Assembly: GCF_900156305.1 (NCBI RefSeq)
Contig: NZ_FTPL01000005.1
Location: 62,001 to 126,000 of the forward strand
Direction: 5' to 3'
Source: Edaphobacillus lindanitolerans
GTDB lineage: Bacteria; Bacillota; Bacilli; Bacillales_A; Planococcaceae
DNA length: 64,000 nucleotides
Both the position numbers and the translations under genes were made by a program. Of this stretch, positions 8,937 to 19,461 are shown piece by piece (positions within the stretch are counted from its first letter, which is position 1; each line of letters starts with the position of its first letter). A model generated the notes under the pieces. That model saw nothing but the letters and a program-made list of their open reading frames with translations. It was not told where the DNA came from and did no database searches.

Positions 8937-9887
8937 ATGGATGAACAGCAAAAATTAATCCGTGTAATTGATAACATTGAACAGGTGATGATCGGGAAAC
9001 GGGCAGTGGCGGAGCTGAGCGTGACGGCGCTGCTGTCGGGCGGCCATGTTTTGCTGGAAGACGTCCCGGGCGTCGGGAAGACGATGATGGTCCGGGCGCT
9101 GGCCAGGTCGGTCGGCGCAGACTTCAAGCGGATCCAGTTCACGCCGGACCTCCTCCCGTCGGATGTGGTCGGCGTATCGATCTACAACCCGCGGGATATG
9201 GAGTTCGAATTCAGGCCTGGACCGGTCATGGGCAATATCGTCCTGGCGGATGAGATCAACCGGACTTCGCCCAAGACACAGTCCGCCCTCCTGGAAGGGA
9301 TGGAAGAGTCATCCGTGACAATTGACGGCAAGACCCTGCCGCTGCCGGATCCGTTCTTTGTCATGGCCACCCAGAACCCGATTGAATACGAAGGCACATA
9401 CCCGTTGCCGGAGGCGCAGCTCGACCGGTTTTTATTCAAGATCCGGATGGGCTATCCGACCCGTGAAGAAGAGCTTGATGTGCTCCGGCGCTCCGAAGGG
9501 CAGGCGCCGATCGAGCGGATTGAACCGGTCCTTTCGCTTGAAGAACTCGTGGAAGTCCGGAGCAAGGCGGAGGAAGTGCTGATCGATGATACCGTGAAAG
9601 GGTACATCGTCGATCTTGCCGAAGCGACGAGGAACAGCCAGGATATCCGGCTGGGGGTCAGCCCGCGCGGATCCATCGCGCTCATGAAAGCGGCCCGGTC
9701 GTACGCATTCCTGCGCGGCCGCGGCTATGTGACCCCGGATGATGTGCAGTATCTCGTCCCGTATGTGTTCGGCCACCGGATGATCCTGCAGCCTGAAACC
9801 CGCTACGAAGGGATCACGGCGGAAGAATTGATCGAACGGCTCGTCATCAAGACAAAAGTGCCGGTGAGGAGAGCGGGCACACGATGA
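8937..9887 (+). CDS. MoxR-family AAA+ ATPase
   Basis: 316 residues. MoxR ATPases act as chaperone-like remodelling factors and are usually encoded with DUF58 and transglutaminase partners, as here. Walker A is EDVPGVGKT (about residue 42-50), Walker B is LADEINR (about 103-109), and the MATQNPIEYEGTYPLPEAQ stretch is the family signature around sensor 1. ATG 8937 follows AGGTGG with a 5-base gap; GTG 8928 is the alternative. The gene overlaps the next by 4 bases (ATGA), so translation is probably coupled. The client protein is unknown. Confidence 0.9.
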   Translation: MDEQQKLIRVIDNIEQVMIGKRAVAELSVTALLSGGHVLLEDVPGVGKTMMVRALARSVGADFKRIQFTPDLLPSDVVGVSIYNPRDMEFEFRPGPVMGNIVLADEINRTSPKTQSALLEGMEESSVTIDGKTLPLPDPFFVMATQNPIEYEGTYPLPEAQLDRFLFKIRMGYPTREEELDVLRRSEGQAPIERIEPVLSLEELVEVRSKAEEVLIDDTVKGYIVDLAEATRNSQDIRLGVSPRGSIALMKAARSYAFLRGRGYVTPDDVQYLVPYVFGHRMILQPETRYEGITAEELIERLVIKTKVPVRRAGTR

Positions 9888-11080
9888 GCCGGCTCCGCAA
9901 AGCGGCGCCGGTGCTGCGCCTGGCCTGGCTGATCCTGCTCCTTGCCGGAACGTTCGCCTACGCCAAGTTCCAGGGCGGGCGGGTGAGCTGGACGGTGTTT
10001 TACATGCTGCTCCCATTCGTCCTTTATGGAATCTTGCTGTTTTTCTATCCGCTCCGGGACATCGGTTTCAGGCGGGAACTGGAAAGGCGGGAGCTTCCGT
10101 TCGGCGGGACGCTCAAAGCCGAAGTGACACTGGCACGGAAGATCCCGTTTCCGCTGCTCTATGTTTCGGCGGCTGAAGAACTCCATAACGGCGGGACGGC
10201 CAAAAGATCCGCGGTGCTCCTCCTCCTGGGTATGCGGAGGCGGAAAACGTGGCAATACGAAACCGCCCCTCTCCGGAGGGGGGAACATGTCCTGGAAGGG
10301 CTGACGATCGAGGCATCCGACTTTTTCGGCTGGATGAAGAAAAAGGTGTTCCTGCCGGGCAGGGAGACGGTCCTCGTCCTCCCGAAGATATTGGATCTGC
10401 GGCAGCTGCCGGTCTCGGCGGCGGATGACCGCGGGGCCGCCGCTTCATCCGCCGCGGCCGTCAGGGACCCCGCGTCGGCTTCCGGCATCCGCGAGTACGA
10501 GCCGGGTGACCGGATGTCCAGGATCCACTGGCCGTCTTTTGCGCGTACCGGCAGCCTGCATACGAAAGAATTCGAGGATCGGCGCTCCCAGGACCTGCTT
10601 CTCGTCCTGGACGGCCGCAGTTCCGGCACGTTTGAAGAGCAGGTGAGCCTGGCCGCGTCCGTTCTGAAAATGTCCGCTGCAGACCGTTCTGCTTCCGGTT
10701 TCGTCTCGCTCGGACCGTCCGGTGCGGCGTTCCCGCGAGTGGAAGGATTGGACGGCCACCATGAAGTTCTCCGCCACCTCGCACGCCTGCAGCCGTCCGC
10801 AGAGGGGGCGATCCCGTATGAAGGCCGAGGCCTGCTTGCGGGTGCCGCGACAATGACGATCATCACCGGCAAAATCACCCCCGGCTGGACGGATGCGCTG
10901 CTGGCGGACTGTGCCGGGCTCCGCAGCGGGATCCTGCTGTCGGTGCTCGGTCCGGGTGAACGCCCGGATGAACAAGCGCTGTCCGCAGCAAAAAAAGCGT
11001 CTGCACGCGGACTGGATGTCCGGTTTGTGACAGAGCGCGACTTTGTGGCGGTGCGAAGGGAAGAGGGGAGGGCGTCATGA
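9884..11080 (+). CDS. DUF58 domain protein
   Basis: 398 residues. Two closely spaced N-terminal hydrophobic helices (about 10-28 and 34-52) anchor it, followed by a large domain with the DUF58 signature REYEPGDRMSRIHWPSFART (about residues 203-222) and a vWA-like LLLVLDGRSSGTFE segment. Such proteins pair with MoxR and transglutaminase-like membrane proteins. It overlaps both neighbours by 4 bases, so the three genes form one tightly coupled operon. Molecular function is not established for the family. Confidence 0.85.
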   Translation: MSRLRKAAPVLRLAWLILLLAGTFAYAKFQGGRVSWTVFYMLLPFVLYGILLFFYPLRDIGFRRELERRELPFGGTLKAEVTLARKIPFPLLYVSAAEELHNGGTAKRSAVLLLLGMRRRKTWQYETAPLRRGEHVLEGLTIEASDFFGWMKKKVFLPGRETVLVLPKILDLRQLPVSAADDRGAAASSAAAVRDPASASGIREYEPGDRMSRIHWPSFARTGSLHTKEFEDRRSQDLLLVLDGRSSGTFEEQVSLAASVLKMSAADRSASGFVSLGPSGAAFPRVEGLDGHHEVLRHLARLQPSAEGAIPYEGRGLLAGAATMTIITGKITPGWTDALLADCAGLRSGILLSVLGPGERPDEQALSAAKKASARGLDVRFVTERDFVAVRREEGRAS

Positions 11081-13251
11081 ACGGCAAATGGCAGAAACGG
11101 CTTTTCCTCGCCGTCATCTATACGCTCGTCTTCCTTCTCGTCCGGGAATGGCTGATCCCGATCGCCAAATTGACCGGGACCGGACATCTCGGACTGTTTC
11201 TCATCTTTGTCGGACTTTGCTTCGCCCTTCCGCTTGCCGGCACGCCCCGGTGGCTGTCGGCTTCACTGAAAGTCGTCTTTTCCGCCTGGTTCATCACCAG
11301 GGCCTACCTGGAGGGACCGACGGGCATCGGCGCGGTCCTCCGGTTCTTTGCGGAGGAATTCAGGGTGAACACACAGGCATTGCTGTCGGGGGATTTCGCG
11401 GGGATCACGGACTCGTTCCGGACCGTCCTGTTCCTCGCCCTGATCTGGATGGCGTCGTATCTGATCCAGTTCTGGATTGAAACCCGGATGTCGGTCCTCC
11501 TGTTCTACGGCATGACGCTCATCTTCATCACGGTGCTCGACACATTCAGCCCGTACCGGGCGGATGCAGCCATTCTCCGGATCCTTGTCATCGGCCTGCT
11601 CCTCGTCGGCCTATTGTCTCTTGCCAAGCTTGCGTCTGGCCAGAGCCGGATGCCGTCGCTTCCCTCGGCCGTGCTCATGGCCGTTCCGCTCGTGCTGATC
11701 GTCGGTGTGTCCGGCGCGCTGAGCCAGATGCTGCCGAAGTCCGAGCCGGCCTGGCCGGATCCCGTTCCGTTCCTGCGTTCGCTTGCGGACGGTGCAGGAT
11801 CCGGCGGGCCGGGGGAAGCCGGAAAGATCGGCTATGGCGAGGACGACTCCATGCTCGGGGGTCCGTTCATCGGCGACAACACCGTCGTCTTTCAGGCCAA
11901 CGTGAAAAGCGGACAGTACTGGAAAGTCGAGACGAAAGACACTTACACGATGCGCGGCTGGGTGAACTCAGCCGAAGAGCAGGAACTTATTCCGGTCGGC
12001 AACGGGACGCCGATCGCCGATCCGCTGCTCGCCGGGAAGTCCCGCGACGAGGACACGGCAGAGCTGACGATGACCCACGATTTCAAATTCATCGTCCAGC
12101 CTTACGGGGCACAGGAGCCTGCACCCGTCGAAGGCGTACAGTTCCTGAAGGAAAGCGTGACCGGGAAAGTCGTCCCGTTCCGCGACCGTGCGCCTGTTTC
12201 CCTCGAACGATATTCGGTCAGCTACAGCGAGCCGGCCTACAGTCTGACCGCCCTGCGGCAGACCATGCCGGACAAGCTGCCGGAAAGCGGCTTCGAGCGG
12301 TATCTCCAGCTCCCTGACGAACTGCCGCAGCGGGTCCGTGACCTGGCGGCCGAACTGACCGAAAACGAACCGACCCTTTACGGGAAGGCCCGTTCCGTGG
12401 AGCGGTACTTCTCGCAGAACGGCTATGTGTACGACCAGCTCAACGTCGCCTCCCCGGGGGCGGGCGATGACTATGTCGACCATTTCCTGTTTGACAGCAA
12501 GAGGGGCTACTGCGACAACTTCTCGACGTCGATGGTCGTCCTCCTGCGATCCGCCGGAATCCCGGCCCGCTGGGTGAAGGGATTCTCGGAAGGGGAGGAC
12601 ACCGGGCGGAAAGGGGAGACCCGACGCTTTGAAATTACAAACAACAACGCCCACTCCTGGGTGGAAGCATACATGCCGGGCGTCGGCTGGATGCCGTTTG
12701 AGCCCACCGTCGGGTTCAACGGTGCCGGCGGCATTGATTATGACCTTAATATTGATGACCAGCCTGAAGAACAGCAGGAAACCCCGGAGCAGGCCGAAAA
12801 ACCCGAGCAGCAAAAAGAGGAGAAGCAGGCCGCTGCCGCCGGATCGGATTTCTGGAAATCCGCAGGGGAGTTCTTCTCCAATCACCGGAATTTCTTCTAC
12901 GGCGCAGCTGCAGTCCTCCTGGCCGCGGCAGTGTTCGCCTGGCTGACCCGTTCCAAATGGCTGCCGAAATACCTGGTGGCCCGCTACCGCCGCCGGCAGT
13001 TCGACCGGGAAGGGTTTGAACGGGCATACGGCCGGCTGCTCAAGCAGCTCCGGAAGTACGGGCTGACCCGGGCAGACGGGAAGACGCTGTCCGACTATGC
13101 AGACGAGGTGGATGCCCACTTCGGCGGAACGGACATGCGCCGCCTGACCGGGGCCTACGAGGAGAACCTGTACGGCGGCCGCGAGACGGTGCCGCGCGCG
13201 GACAGCCTCCGGGAAAGTTGGGAAAATTTAATCTACAGGACTGGCGGTTGA
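11077..13251 (+). CDS. TgpA-like membrane transglutaminase-fold protein
   Basis: 724 residues. The first ~200 hold six or so membrane helices; an extracellular part follows, with a transglutaminase/cysteine-protease fold domain. The likely catalytic Cys is in GYCDNFSTSM (about 479), the His in NNNAHSWVEAY (about 525), and the acidic residue in GWMPFEPT. A Gln/Glu-rich linker (about 565-590) leads to one more helix (about 607-625) and a C-terminal DUF4129-type cytoplasmic tail. Last gene of the moxR-DUF58-tgpA operon. Whether it works as transglutaminase or protease cannot be read. The -35 box of the guaA promoter overlaps its stop codon. Confidence 0.87.
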   Translation: MNGKWQKRLFLAVIYTLVFLLVREWLIPIAKLTGTGHLGLFLIFVGLCFALPLAGTPRWLSASLKVVFSAWFITRAYLEGPTGIGAVLRFFAEEFRVNTQALLSGDFAGITDSFRTVLFLALIWMASYLIQFWIETRMSVLLFYGMTLIFITVLDTFSPYRADAAILRILVIGLLLVGLLSLAKLASGQSRMPSLPSAVLMAVPLVLIVGVSGALSQMLPKSEPAWPDPVPFLRSLADGAGSGGPGEAGKIGYGEDDSMLGGPFIGDNTVVFQANVKSGQYWKVETKDTYTMRGWVNSAEEQELIPVGNGTPIADPLLAGKSRDEDTAELTMTHDFKFIVQPYGAQEPAPVEGVQFLKESVTGKVVPFRDRAPVSLERYSVSYSEPAYSLTALRQTMPDKLPESGFERYLQLPDELPQRVRDLAAELTENEPTLYGKARSVERYFSQNGYVYDQLNVASPGAGDDYVDHFLFDSKRGYCDNFSTSMVVLLRSAGIPARWVKGFSEGEDTGRKGETRRFEITNNNAHSWVEAYMPGVGWMPFEPTVGFNGAGGIDYDLNIDDQPEEQQETPEQAEKPEQQKEEKQAAAAGSDFWKSAGEFFSNHRNFFYGAAAVLLAAAVFAWLTRSKWLPKYLVARYRRRQFDREGFERAYGRLLKQLRKYGLTRADGKTLSDYADEVDAHFGGTDMRRLTGAYEENLYGGRETVPRADSLRESWENLIYRTGG

Positions 13252-13276
13252 TTTTCGGCGCCCAAAACGGTAAACT
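13248..13276 (+). promoter_or_regulatory. Promoter of guaA
   Basis: TTGATT (13248-13253), exactly 17 bases, TAAACT (13271-13276), about 27 bases before the riboswitch aptamer. Confidence 0.6.
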
Positions 13277-13302
13277 GACTTAAAATCGGATAGACCGGGT
13301 CG

Positions 13303-13457
13303 CCCCTCATATAAGTCCGGAAATAAGGTCCGGATGTCTCTACCAAGCCACCGTAAACGGCTTGTCTATGAAGGCGGGTGCTTTTGTGCATACAGGGGCG
13401 CCCGCCTTTGTGGAGAGATGAGAACGCGCGGAAGCAGGTTTCTGCGCGTTTTTCATT
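13303..13457 (+). ncRNA. Guanine-type purine riboswitch of guaA
   Basis: The aptamer (about 13303-13373) shows CTCATATAA, P2 GTCCGG/CCGGAT, the conserved GTCTCTACC junction, a CCGTAAACGG loop and GTCTATGA. The C before TATG matches the guanine-specifying position. Two hairpins follow: AAGGCGGGTGC/GCGCCCGCCTT (13371-13408), overlapping the P1 3' strand, and AACGCGC/GCGCGTT with TTTTT (about 13422-13457). The second looks like the terminator and the first like its alternative partner. Confidence 0.92.
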
Positions 13458-13492
13458 TGGCCCGGTCTTCAAATGGAAAAGGTGGAATCCAC

Positions 13493-15046
<1,554 letters not shown>

Positions 15047-15074
15047 ACCTTAATCTGATATGATCAGCTGCAAT

Positions 15075-15122
15075 AAAAAACCCTCTTTCTTCACATCTTT
15101 TGTGAAGAAAGAGGGTTTTTTT
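15075..15122 (+). terminator. Strong terminator after guaA
   Basis: A stem of about 19 bp, core ACCCTCTTTCTTCAC/GTGAAGAAAGAGGGT, with A-rich and T-rich arms. It may serve both directions. Confidence 0.95.
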
Positions 15123-15176
15123 ATAGTGGGAATTACAGAACTCGCTAGGCGAGGTCATTGCGTGAGACAGACAATT

Positions 15177-15560
15177 TTATTGATGGCTTAAAGGATTCGA
15201 ACGCAGAACCAACGTAAACCAGACGGCAAACCCGAGATAAAGGACTGCCAAAATAGCGAACAGGAAATGAAACTGCTCCGCCAACTGCCGGAACAGGGCA
15301 AAAAAGACAACGATGTAATGCATCAGATTTCCCAATACGACAGGTTTGTTATAGATGCCGCCGATCCGGGCAGAACGGGTAAACCAGTTCAACATGGCGA
15401 ACCCCAAATATAAGCCTCCGATGATTTGCAGGAAAATAAGAATAACGGGCGAAGGGTCAACCCCTAAAGCTTTTGCGATTTCTTCGGGAATAAAGGTTCC
15501 TGCCAACCCCAACACACCCATCATCACGGCACTGCTGCTCAAAAGCCATTTTGTTTTCAT
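15177..15560 (-). CDS. Small four-helix membrane protein, unknown
   Basis: 127 residues with four hydrophobic segments (about 8-26, 38-60, 72-92, 96-117). I do not recognise a named family; it resembles small DUF4345-like membrane proteins. Start ATG 15560 is preceded by GAGGGGAATAA. It is transcribed towards guaA and shares the region of the guaA terminator. The upstream 140 bases are markedly AT-rich compared with the rest of the window. Confidence 0.65.
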   Translation of the reverse strand: MKTKWLLSSSAVMMGVLGLAGTFIPEEIAKALGVDPSPVILIFLQIIGGLYLGFAMLNWFTRSARIGGIYNKPVVLGNLMHYIVVFFALFRQLAEQFHFLFAILAVLYLGFAVWFTLVLRSNPLSHQ

Positions 15561-15835
15561 TTATTCCCCTCTAACTATTGGAGTTTATATAAAAAAAGGC
15601 AAACCAAAATGATTGGTAATTTAGTTTATTATATTCGACAATCCTCCGTGAAAGCCTGATTTTGATTAATCTTTTTATCATAATTTTAGTTTCGTACGGT
15701 GTTTGATCTCGTGGAACCGTGTTGAAGGTGGATGGATTGGAGTGAGGAAATCGTTAGTGTTTGAATTGCAGAAAAGATGGAAGTGCGGAACGGTATGGTT
15801 TATAATCTCGAGTCGTTTGCGCTGTATGAGGATAT
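15561..15835. other. AT-rich intergenic stretch
   Basis: No gene is supported here. A frame open across 15703-16143 runs through the PurR boxes and riboswitch and has no binding site. AT-rich hexamers around 15590-15640 probably contain the promoter of the minus-strand gene, but none is clear-cut. Confidence 0.45.
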
Positions 15836-15879
15836 GGAAACGAACATTACCTTTTAAATTATGGATAATGTTCGTTTTC
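15836..15879. promoter_or_regulatory. PurR operator (two inverted PurBoxes) upstream of pbuG
   Basis: CGAACATT at 15841-15848 and its exact inverse AATGTTCG at 15867-15874 are separated by 18 bases, each flanked by A/T on the outer side. This matches the paired PurBox arrangement (AWWWCCGAACWWT) of Bacilli. It lies directly upstream of the -35 box. Confidence 0.88.
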
Positions 15880-15881
15880 TA

Positions 15882-15910
15882 TTGCGGATTTTTTATTATT
15901 CCGCTATACT
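15882..15910 (+). promoter_or_regulatory. Promoter of pbuG
   Basis: TTGCGG (15882-15887), exactly 17 bases, TATACT (15905-15910). Confidence 0.7.
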
Positions 15911-15941
15911 CTTCTTATTATCAAACACAACATAACCCAAC

Positions 15942-16084
15942 CCGTCGTATATCCCCGGAGATAAGGTCCGGAAGTTTCTACCGAGCTGCCGTAAATGGCT
16001 CGACTACGATCGGGGGCGTTCTCATTAATTCATGCGCCCCCATTCGTCAGGACATGCGGCTTTTCGACCCATGTCCTTTTTCTT
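15942..16084 (+). ncRNA. Guanine-type purine riboswitch of pbuG
   Basis: The aptamer (15942-16012) contains CGTATATCC, P2 CCGG/CCGG, GTTTCTACCGAGC, CCGTAAATGG and GCTCGACTACGATCG, with C at the guanine-specifying position. It is followed by GGGGGCG/CGCCCCC, which reuses the P1 3' strand, and then the terminator GGACATG/CATGTCC with TTTTTC (16050-16084). Confidence 0.95.
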
Positions 16085-16117
16085 ATTCCGGGAGAGACGG
16101 GCAAAACGGAGGAAATC

Positions 16118-17458
16118 ATGAAAAACTATTTCAATTTCGATGAGCTCGGCACGAATTACCGCCGTGAGATCATCGGGGGCCTGACCACGTTCCTGTCGAT
16201 GGCGTACATCCTTGTCGTCAACCCGCTTACGCTGTCGCTTGAGTCTGTGCCGGACCTTCCGGCTGACATGCGCATGGATGCAGGGGCTGTGTTTGTGGCC
16301 ACCGCGCTTGCGGCTGCCGTCGGTTCCCTTTTTATGGGGCTCATCGCCAAATATCCGATCGGGCTCGCGCCGGGGATGGGGCTCAATGCCTTCTTCGCCT
16401 ACACGGTCGTCCTCACGTACGGCATCCCTTGGCAGACTGCGCTCACGGGCGTCCTGTTTTCGGGAATCATCTTTATTGTTCTTTCCTTGTCCGGGCTGCG
16501 TGAAAAGATCATCAATGCCATCCCTTCTCAACTCAAGTTCGCGGTCGGCGCGGGGATCGGCCTCTTTATTGCTTATCTCGGTTTCCAGAACTCAGGAATC
16601 ATTGCGAACAATGACGCGACGCTCACCGGTCTTGGCGATCTGTCGCAGCCGGCTACGCTGCTTGCCATTTTCGGTCTGGCTCTGACCGTCATCCTCATGG
16701 TGCTGAATGTGAAGGGTGCCATCTTCTTCGGGATGCTGATCACGGCAGTTGTCGGCATGGTTTTCAAGGTCGTTCCGCTTCCTGACGGCGTGGTCGGATC
16801 CATTCCGGACGTGAGCCCGACATTCGGCGCTGCGTTCCAGCCGCTCATGAACGATCCGGGATCGCTCATGACCATCCAGTTTCTCGTCATCGTCCTCACC
16901 TTCCTGTTCGTCGACTTTTTCGATACGGCGGGAACCCTGATTGCCGTTGCCCAGAAAGCCGGGATCATGAAGGGGGACAAGCTGCCGCGTGCAGGCAAGG
17001 CGCTGCTTGCTGACTCCCTCGCAACCGTGACCGGTGCCATTTTCGGTACCTCGACGACCACTTCCTATGTCGAATCGACCGCGGGAGTGGCCGCGGGTGC
17101 CCGTACCGGATTCGCAGCCGTTGTCACCGGTGTCATGTTCCTCGTCTCGCTGTTGTTTTATCCGCTTCTGTCGGTCATTACTTCGGCAGTCACAGCCCCG
17201 GCGCTCATCATCGTCGGCGTGCTCATGGTGTCCGCGCTCGGCCTCATCGAGTGGAATCGCTTCGAGATCGCCGTGCCGGCATTTCTGACGGTCATCATGA
17301 TGCCGCTCGGCTACTCGATCGCCACGGGGATTGCGATCGGCTTCATCTTCTATCCGATCACGATGATTCTCGCCGGCCGCCGCCGGGAAGTCCATCCGAT
17401 CATGTACGGCCTGTTCTTCATCTTTGTTGCGTATTTCGTGTTTGTTCAGGGTAAATAA
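16118..17458 (+). CDS. pbuG: Guanine/hypoxanthine permease, NCS2/AzgA family
   Basis: 446 residues with about 12-14 membrane segments; it imports hypoxanthine and guanine. Family marks are GLTTFLSMAYILVVNP near the N-terminus, GLAPGMGLNAFFAYTVV (about 83-99), the FVDFFDTAGTLIAVA segment with acidic substrate-binding residues, and GTSTTTSYVESTAGVAAGAR. ATG 16118 is preceded by GGAGGAAATC; the frame reaches back to 15995 through the riboswitch, which is not coding. Control is double: PurR boxes at the promoter and a guanine riboswitch in the leader. Confidence 0.95.
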   Translation: MKNYFNFDELGTNYRREIIGGLTTFLSMAYILVVNPLTLSLESVPDLPADMRMDAGAVFVATALAAAVGSLFMGLIAKYPIGLAPGMGLNAFFAYTVVLTYGIPWQTALTGVLFSGIIFIVLSLSGLREKIINAIPSQLKFAVGAGIGLFIAYLGFQNSGIIANNDATLTGLGDLSQPATLLAIFGLALTVILMVLNVKGAIFFGMLITAVVGMVFKVVPLPDGVVGSIPDVSPTFGAAFQPLMNDPGSLMTIQFLVIVLTFLFVDFFDTAGTLIAVAQKAGIMKGDKLPRAGKALLADSLATVTGAIFGTSTTTSYVESTAGVAAGARTGFAAVVTGVMFLVSLLFYPLLSVITSAVTAPALIIVGVLMVSALGLIEWNRFEIAVPAFLTVIMMPLGYSIATGIAIGFIFYPITMILAGRRREVHPIMYGLFFIFVAYFVFVQGK

Positions 17459-17467
17459 CGGATAATG

Positions 17468-17508
17468 CCGCTCCCCAGCCGGACAGTCGGCGGGGAGCGG
17501 ATTTTTTT
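17468..17508 (+). terminator. Terminator after pbuG
   Basis: CCGCTCCCC/GGGGAGCGG stem with a further GCCG/CGGC inside, then seven T. Confidence 0.95.
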
Positions 17509-17582
17509 GTTGTCCATCGGGAGGGGCATCCGATACCATTGGGGGAAGGCTGGCAGCCGGATCTTGAAAGGAGGTTCTGCCG

Positions 17583-18110
17583 TTGAAGATGGTGCTCATC
17601 ATTTTCGCCATCAACGTCATTTACGTCACGTTCTACACGGTCCGCCTGATCCTGACGATGAAAGGCTACCGCTGGGTCGCGGCCGGGCTCAGTGTGATCG
17701 AAATCGTCATCTATGTGGTCGGCCTCGGGCTCGTGCTCGACAACCTGAACCAGATTCAAAACTTGGTGGCCTACGCGATCGGATACGGAACCGGGGTCAT
17801 CATCGGCTCGATCATTGAGGAGAAGCTGGCGCTCGGCTATGTGATGGTCAACGTCATCACGGAAGACATCGAACGCAAGATGGTCCGCGTCATCCGGGAA
17901 AACGGCTATGGCATCACCGACTGGGAGGCGAACGGCCGGGACGGTTCCCGCCACGCCATGCAGATCCTTACGCCGAAGAAGTATGAACTGAAACTCTACA
18001 TGCTCATCAAGGAGCTGGACCCGAAAGCATTCATCATCACCTATGAAGCGCGCAACATCCACGGCGGCTTCTGGGTGAAACAAGTACGGAGAGGAAAGTT
18101 ATTTCGATGA
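17583..18110 (+). CDS. yebE: UPF0316/DUF2179 membrane protein
   Basis: 175 residues: three N-terminal membrane helices (about 3-22, 31-53, 60-80), then a soluble DUF2179-type domain ending in an [13 protein letters not shown] segment. It corresponds to B. subtilis YebE, which is encoded next to yebG between pbuG and purE there too. The start is TTG 17583 because AAAGGAGGT is 7 bases upstream; ATG 17589 would be too far. It overlaps yebG by 4 bases. Function unknown. Confidence 0.85.
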   Translation: MKMVLIIFAINVIYVTFYTVRLILTMKGYRWVAAGLSVIEIVIYVVGLGLVLDNLNQIQNLVAYAIGYGTGVIIGSIIEEKLALGYVMVNVITEDIERKMVRVIRENGYGITDWEANGRDGSRHAMQILTPKKYELKLYMLIKELDPKAFIITYEARNIHGGFWVKQVRRGKLFR

Positions 18111-18298
18111 CCAAGAAGAAAACAGTCTGGTTTGAAGTGGCGGAAGGCGAATCGATCGGAGACTGCCTCGCGCGCATGGAGCAGGAAGGCTACATGGCCG
18201 CAGGCAGGAAAGAAGAACCGATCTTCGAGGAACGCAACGGCGAACCGGTCCCCGTCCGGCAGCGCATCCGGTTCAAGGGTGTATTAAGAGAAGAATGA
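18107..18298 (+). CDS. yebG: NETI-motif small protein
   Basis: 63 residues. It matches the short YebG/NETI family encoded after yebE in Bacilli ([20 protein letters not shown] ... [14 protein letters not shown]). No membrane segment and no known function. It is translationally coupled to yebE (ATGA) and followed by a terminator. Confidence 0.8.
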   Translation: MTKKKTVWFEVAEGESIGDCLARMEQEGYMAAGRKEEPIFEERNGEPVPVRQRIRFKGVLREE

Positions 18299-18331
18299 AA
18301 ACCGGAAGGGCTGCGGCTCTCCCGGTTTTTT
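18297..18331 (+). terminator. Terminator after yebG
   Basis: AAACCGG...CCGGTTT-type stem with an inner GC/GC pair and six T. Confidence 0.8.
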
Positions 18332-18358
18332 GATGCCCGGATCTGGGCAGTGGGGCGG

Positions 18359-18634
18359 AATTGGACGATTGGGGGAGAGAATCGGTCTATTGGCAGGGGG
18401 AATCGGTCTATTCAGACGCATAATCGATCTGCCCGGACAACGAATCGGACGATTCAACCTTTAACAGATGGCGTCCGGATTTCTGCGACAGATGAAGTTA
18501 CACCATACAATGGGCACAATTTTCACATCGGCACAGATTCTACTAAACGAATTCCGTGTGGAAATCGGTCTCTTAGCCGGCCAAATCGGACTCTTAAACA
18601 GCGGAATCGGTCTCTTTGACGGTAATCGGCCTCG
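18359..18634. repeat. 21-bp phased repeat array A
   Basis: Five units start at 18359, 18380, 18401, 18422 and 18443, exactly 21 bases apart. The core is AATCGGTCTATT (variants TTGGACGATT, TCGATCT); the remaining 9 bases vary. After a 120-base gap a second block of the same core (AATCGGTCTCTT) starts at 18563, 18584 and 18605, with a shorter copy at 18624 that is two bases out of phase. It sits between the yebG terminator and the first PurBox of the pur operon. The 21-base period keeps one frame open, but no binding site precedes it, so it is not taken as coding. Confidence 0.9.
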
Positions 18635-18645
18635 AGCAACGCCTG

Positions 18646-18689
18646 AAAGACGAACATTTAACCTTTAATAAAATTCAACGTTCGTTTAT
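18646..18689. promoter_or_regulatory. PurR operator of the pur operon
   Basis: Box 1 AAAGACGAACATT (18646-18658) and inverted box 2 AACGTTCGTTTAT (18677-18689) are separated by 18 bases, the same spacing as the pair upstream of pbuG. Box 2 ends 4 bases before the -35 hexamer. Confidence 0.85.
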
Positions 18690-18693
18690 TCCG

Positions 18694-18722
18694 TTGACTT
18701 CCCGCTTCTCCGCTGTTAAAAT
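18694..18722 (+). promoter_or_regulatory. Promoter of the pur operon
   Basis: TTGACT (18694-18699), exactly 17 bases, TAAAAT (18717-18722). Confidence 0.8.
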
Positions 18723-18740
18723 GGAAAAGGTTAAGAAATC

Positions 18741-18943
18741 CCCCCATATATGCTGAGGAATCGGCCTCGGCGTCTCTACCACGGCACCGGAAATGCCAGG
18801 ACTATGAGGGAAAGCGGATCAAGGAATCGGAACGAAAGGTGTGGGCATCTATGTGCACAAACATCTTGTTCGAACATGTTCGGGTCCCCGGATCGATTGC
18901 TTTCCTTTAATGGAAGCAGTCTATTCGGGGACCTGTTAATTTT
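18741..18943 (+). ncRNA. Guanine-type purine riboswitch of the pur operon
   Basis: The aptamer (18741-18810) has P1 CCCATA/TATGAGGG, P2 GAGG..CCTC, GTCTCTACC, CACCGGAAATGCC and GGACTATGAGGG, with the guanine-type C. About 80 bases downstream is the terminator GGTCCCCG/CGGGGACC (18893-18933), with an inner TGCTTTCC/GGAAGCA stem and a TTAATTTT tail. A GAACATGTTC palindrome lies between and may form part of the antiterminator. Confidence 0.93.
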
Positions 18944-18972
18944 GCGGGAACTGCCGGAAGGAGCGGATCGGA

Positions 18973-19461
18973 ATGGACGTGAAAGTGGGCGTCATCATGG
19001 GAAGCAAAAGCGACTGGGAAACGATGAAGAAGGCATGCGACATCCTTGAGGAACTGGAAGTCGGTTATGAGAAGCGGGTCGTGTCGGCCCACCGGACACC
19101 GGATGAAATGTTCCGCTACGCCGAGGAGGCGCAGGAACGCGGCCTTGAGGTGATCATCGCAGGTGCGGGCGGCGCCGCCCATCTGCCGGGCATGGTCGCC
19201 GCCAAGACACTCGTGCCGGTCATCGGCGTGCCGGTCAAGTCACGCGCGCTGAACGGGCAGGATTCACTTCTGTCGATCGTCCAGATGCCCGGCGGTGTTC
19301 CCGTCGCGACGATGGCGATCGGCGAATCGGGTGCGACAAACGCGGGTTTGTTCGCCGCCCAGATGCTCGCTGTTCATGATGAAGTCCTTCGCGGCCGACT
19401 CGAAGAACGACGCAGCCGGCTCGCCCGTCAATCCATCGAAAGCACAGGTGATCTTTCATGA
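18973..19461 (+). CDS. purE: N5-carboxyaminoimidazole ribonucleotide mutase
   Basis: 162 residues, class I PurE, rearranging N5-CAIR to CAIR. Marks: [14 protein letters not shown] (4-17), [12 protein letters not shown] (about 35-46), [12 protein letters not shown] and PVIGVPV, then [17 protein letters not shown] lies 9 bases before ATG 18973. First gene of the pur operon, under PurR and riboswitch control, overlapping purK by 4 bases. Confidence 0.98.
   Translation: MDVKVGVIMGSKSDWETMKKACDILEELEVGYEKRVVSAHRTPDEMFRYAEEAQERGLEVIIAGAGGAAHLPGMVAAKTLVPVIGVPVKSRALNGQDSLLSIVQMPGGVPVATMAIGESGATNAGLFAAQMLAVHDEVLRGRLEERRSRLARQSIESTGDLS

Noticed and set aside
15703-16143. 146-codon open frame upstream of pbuG
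   Set aside because: It runs through the PurR boxes, promoter and guanine riboswitch, has no ribosome binding site, and its composition is not protein-like.
18350-18619. 89-codon frame over array A with heptad NRSI repeats
   Set aside because: A 21-base period always preserves a frame, so openness is no evidence; no ribosome binding site and no sensible protein.
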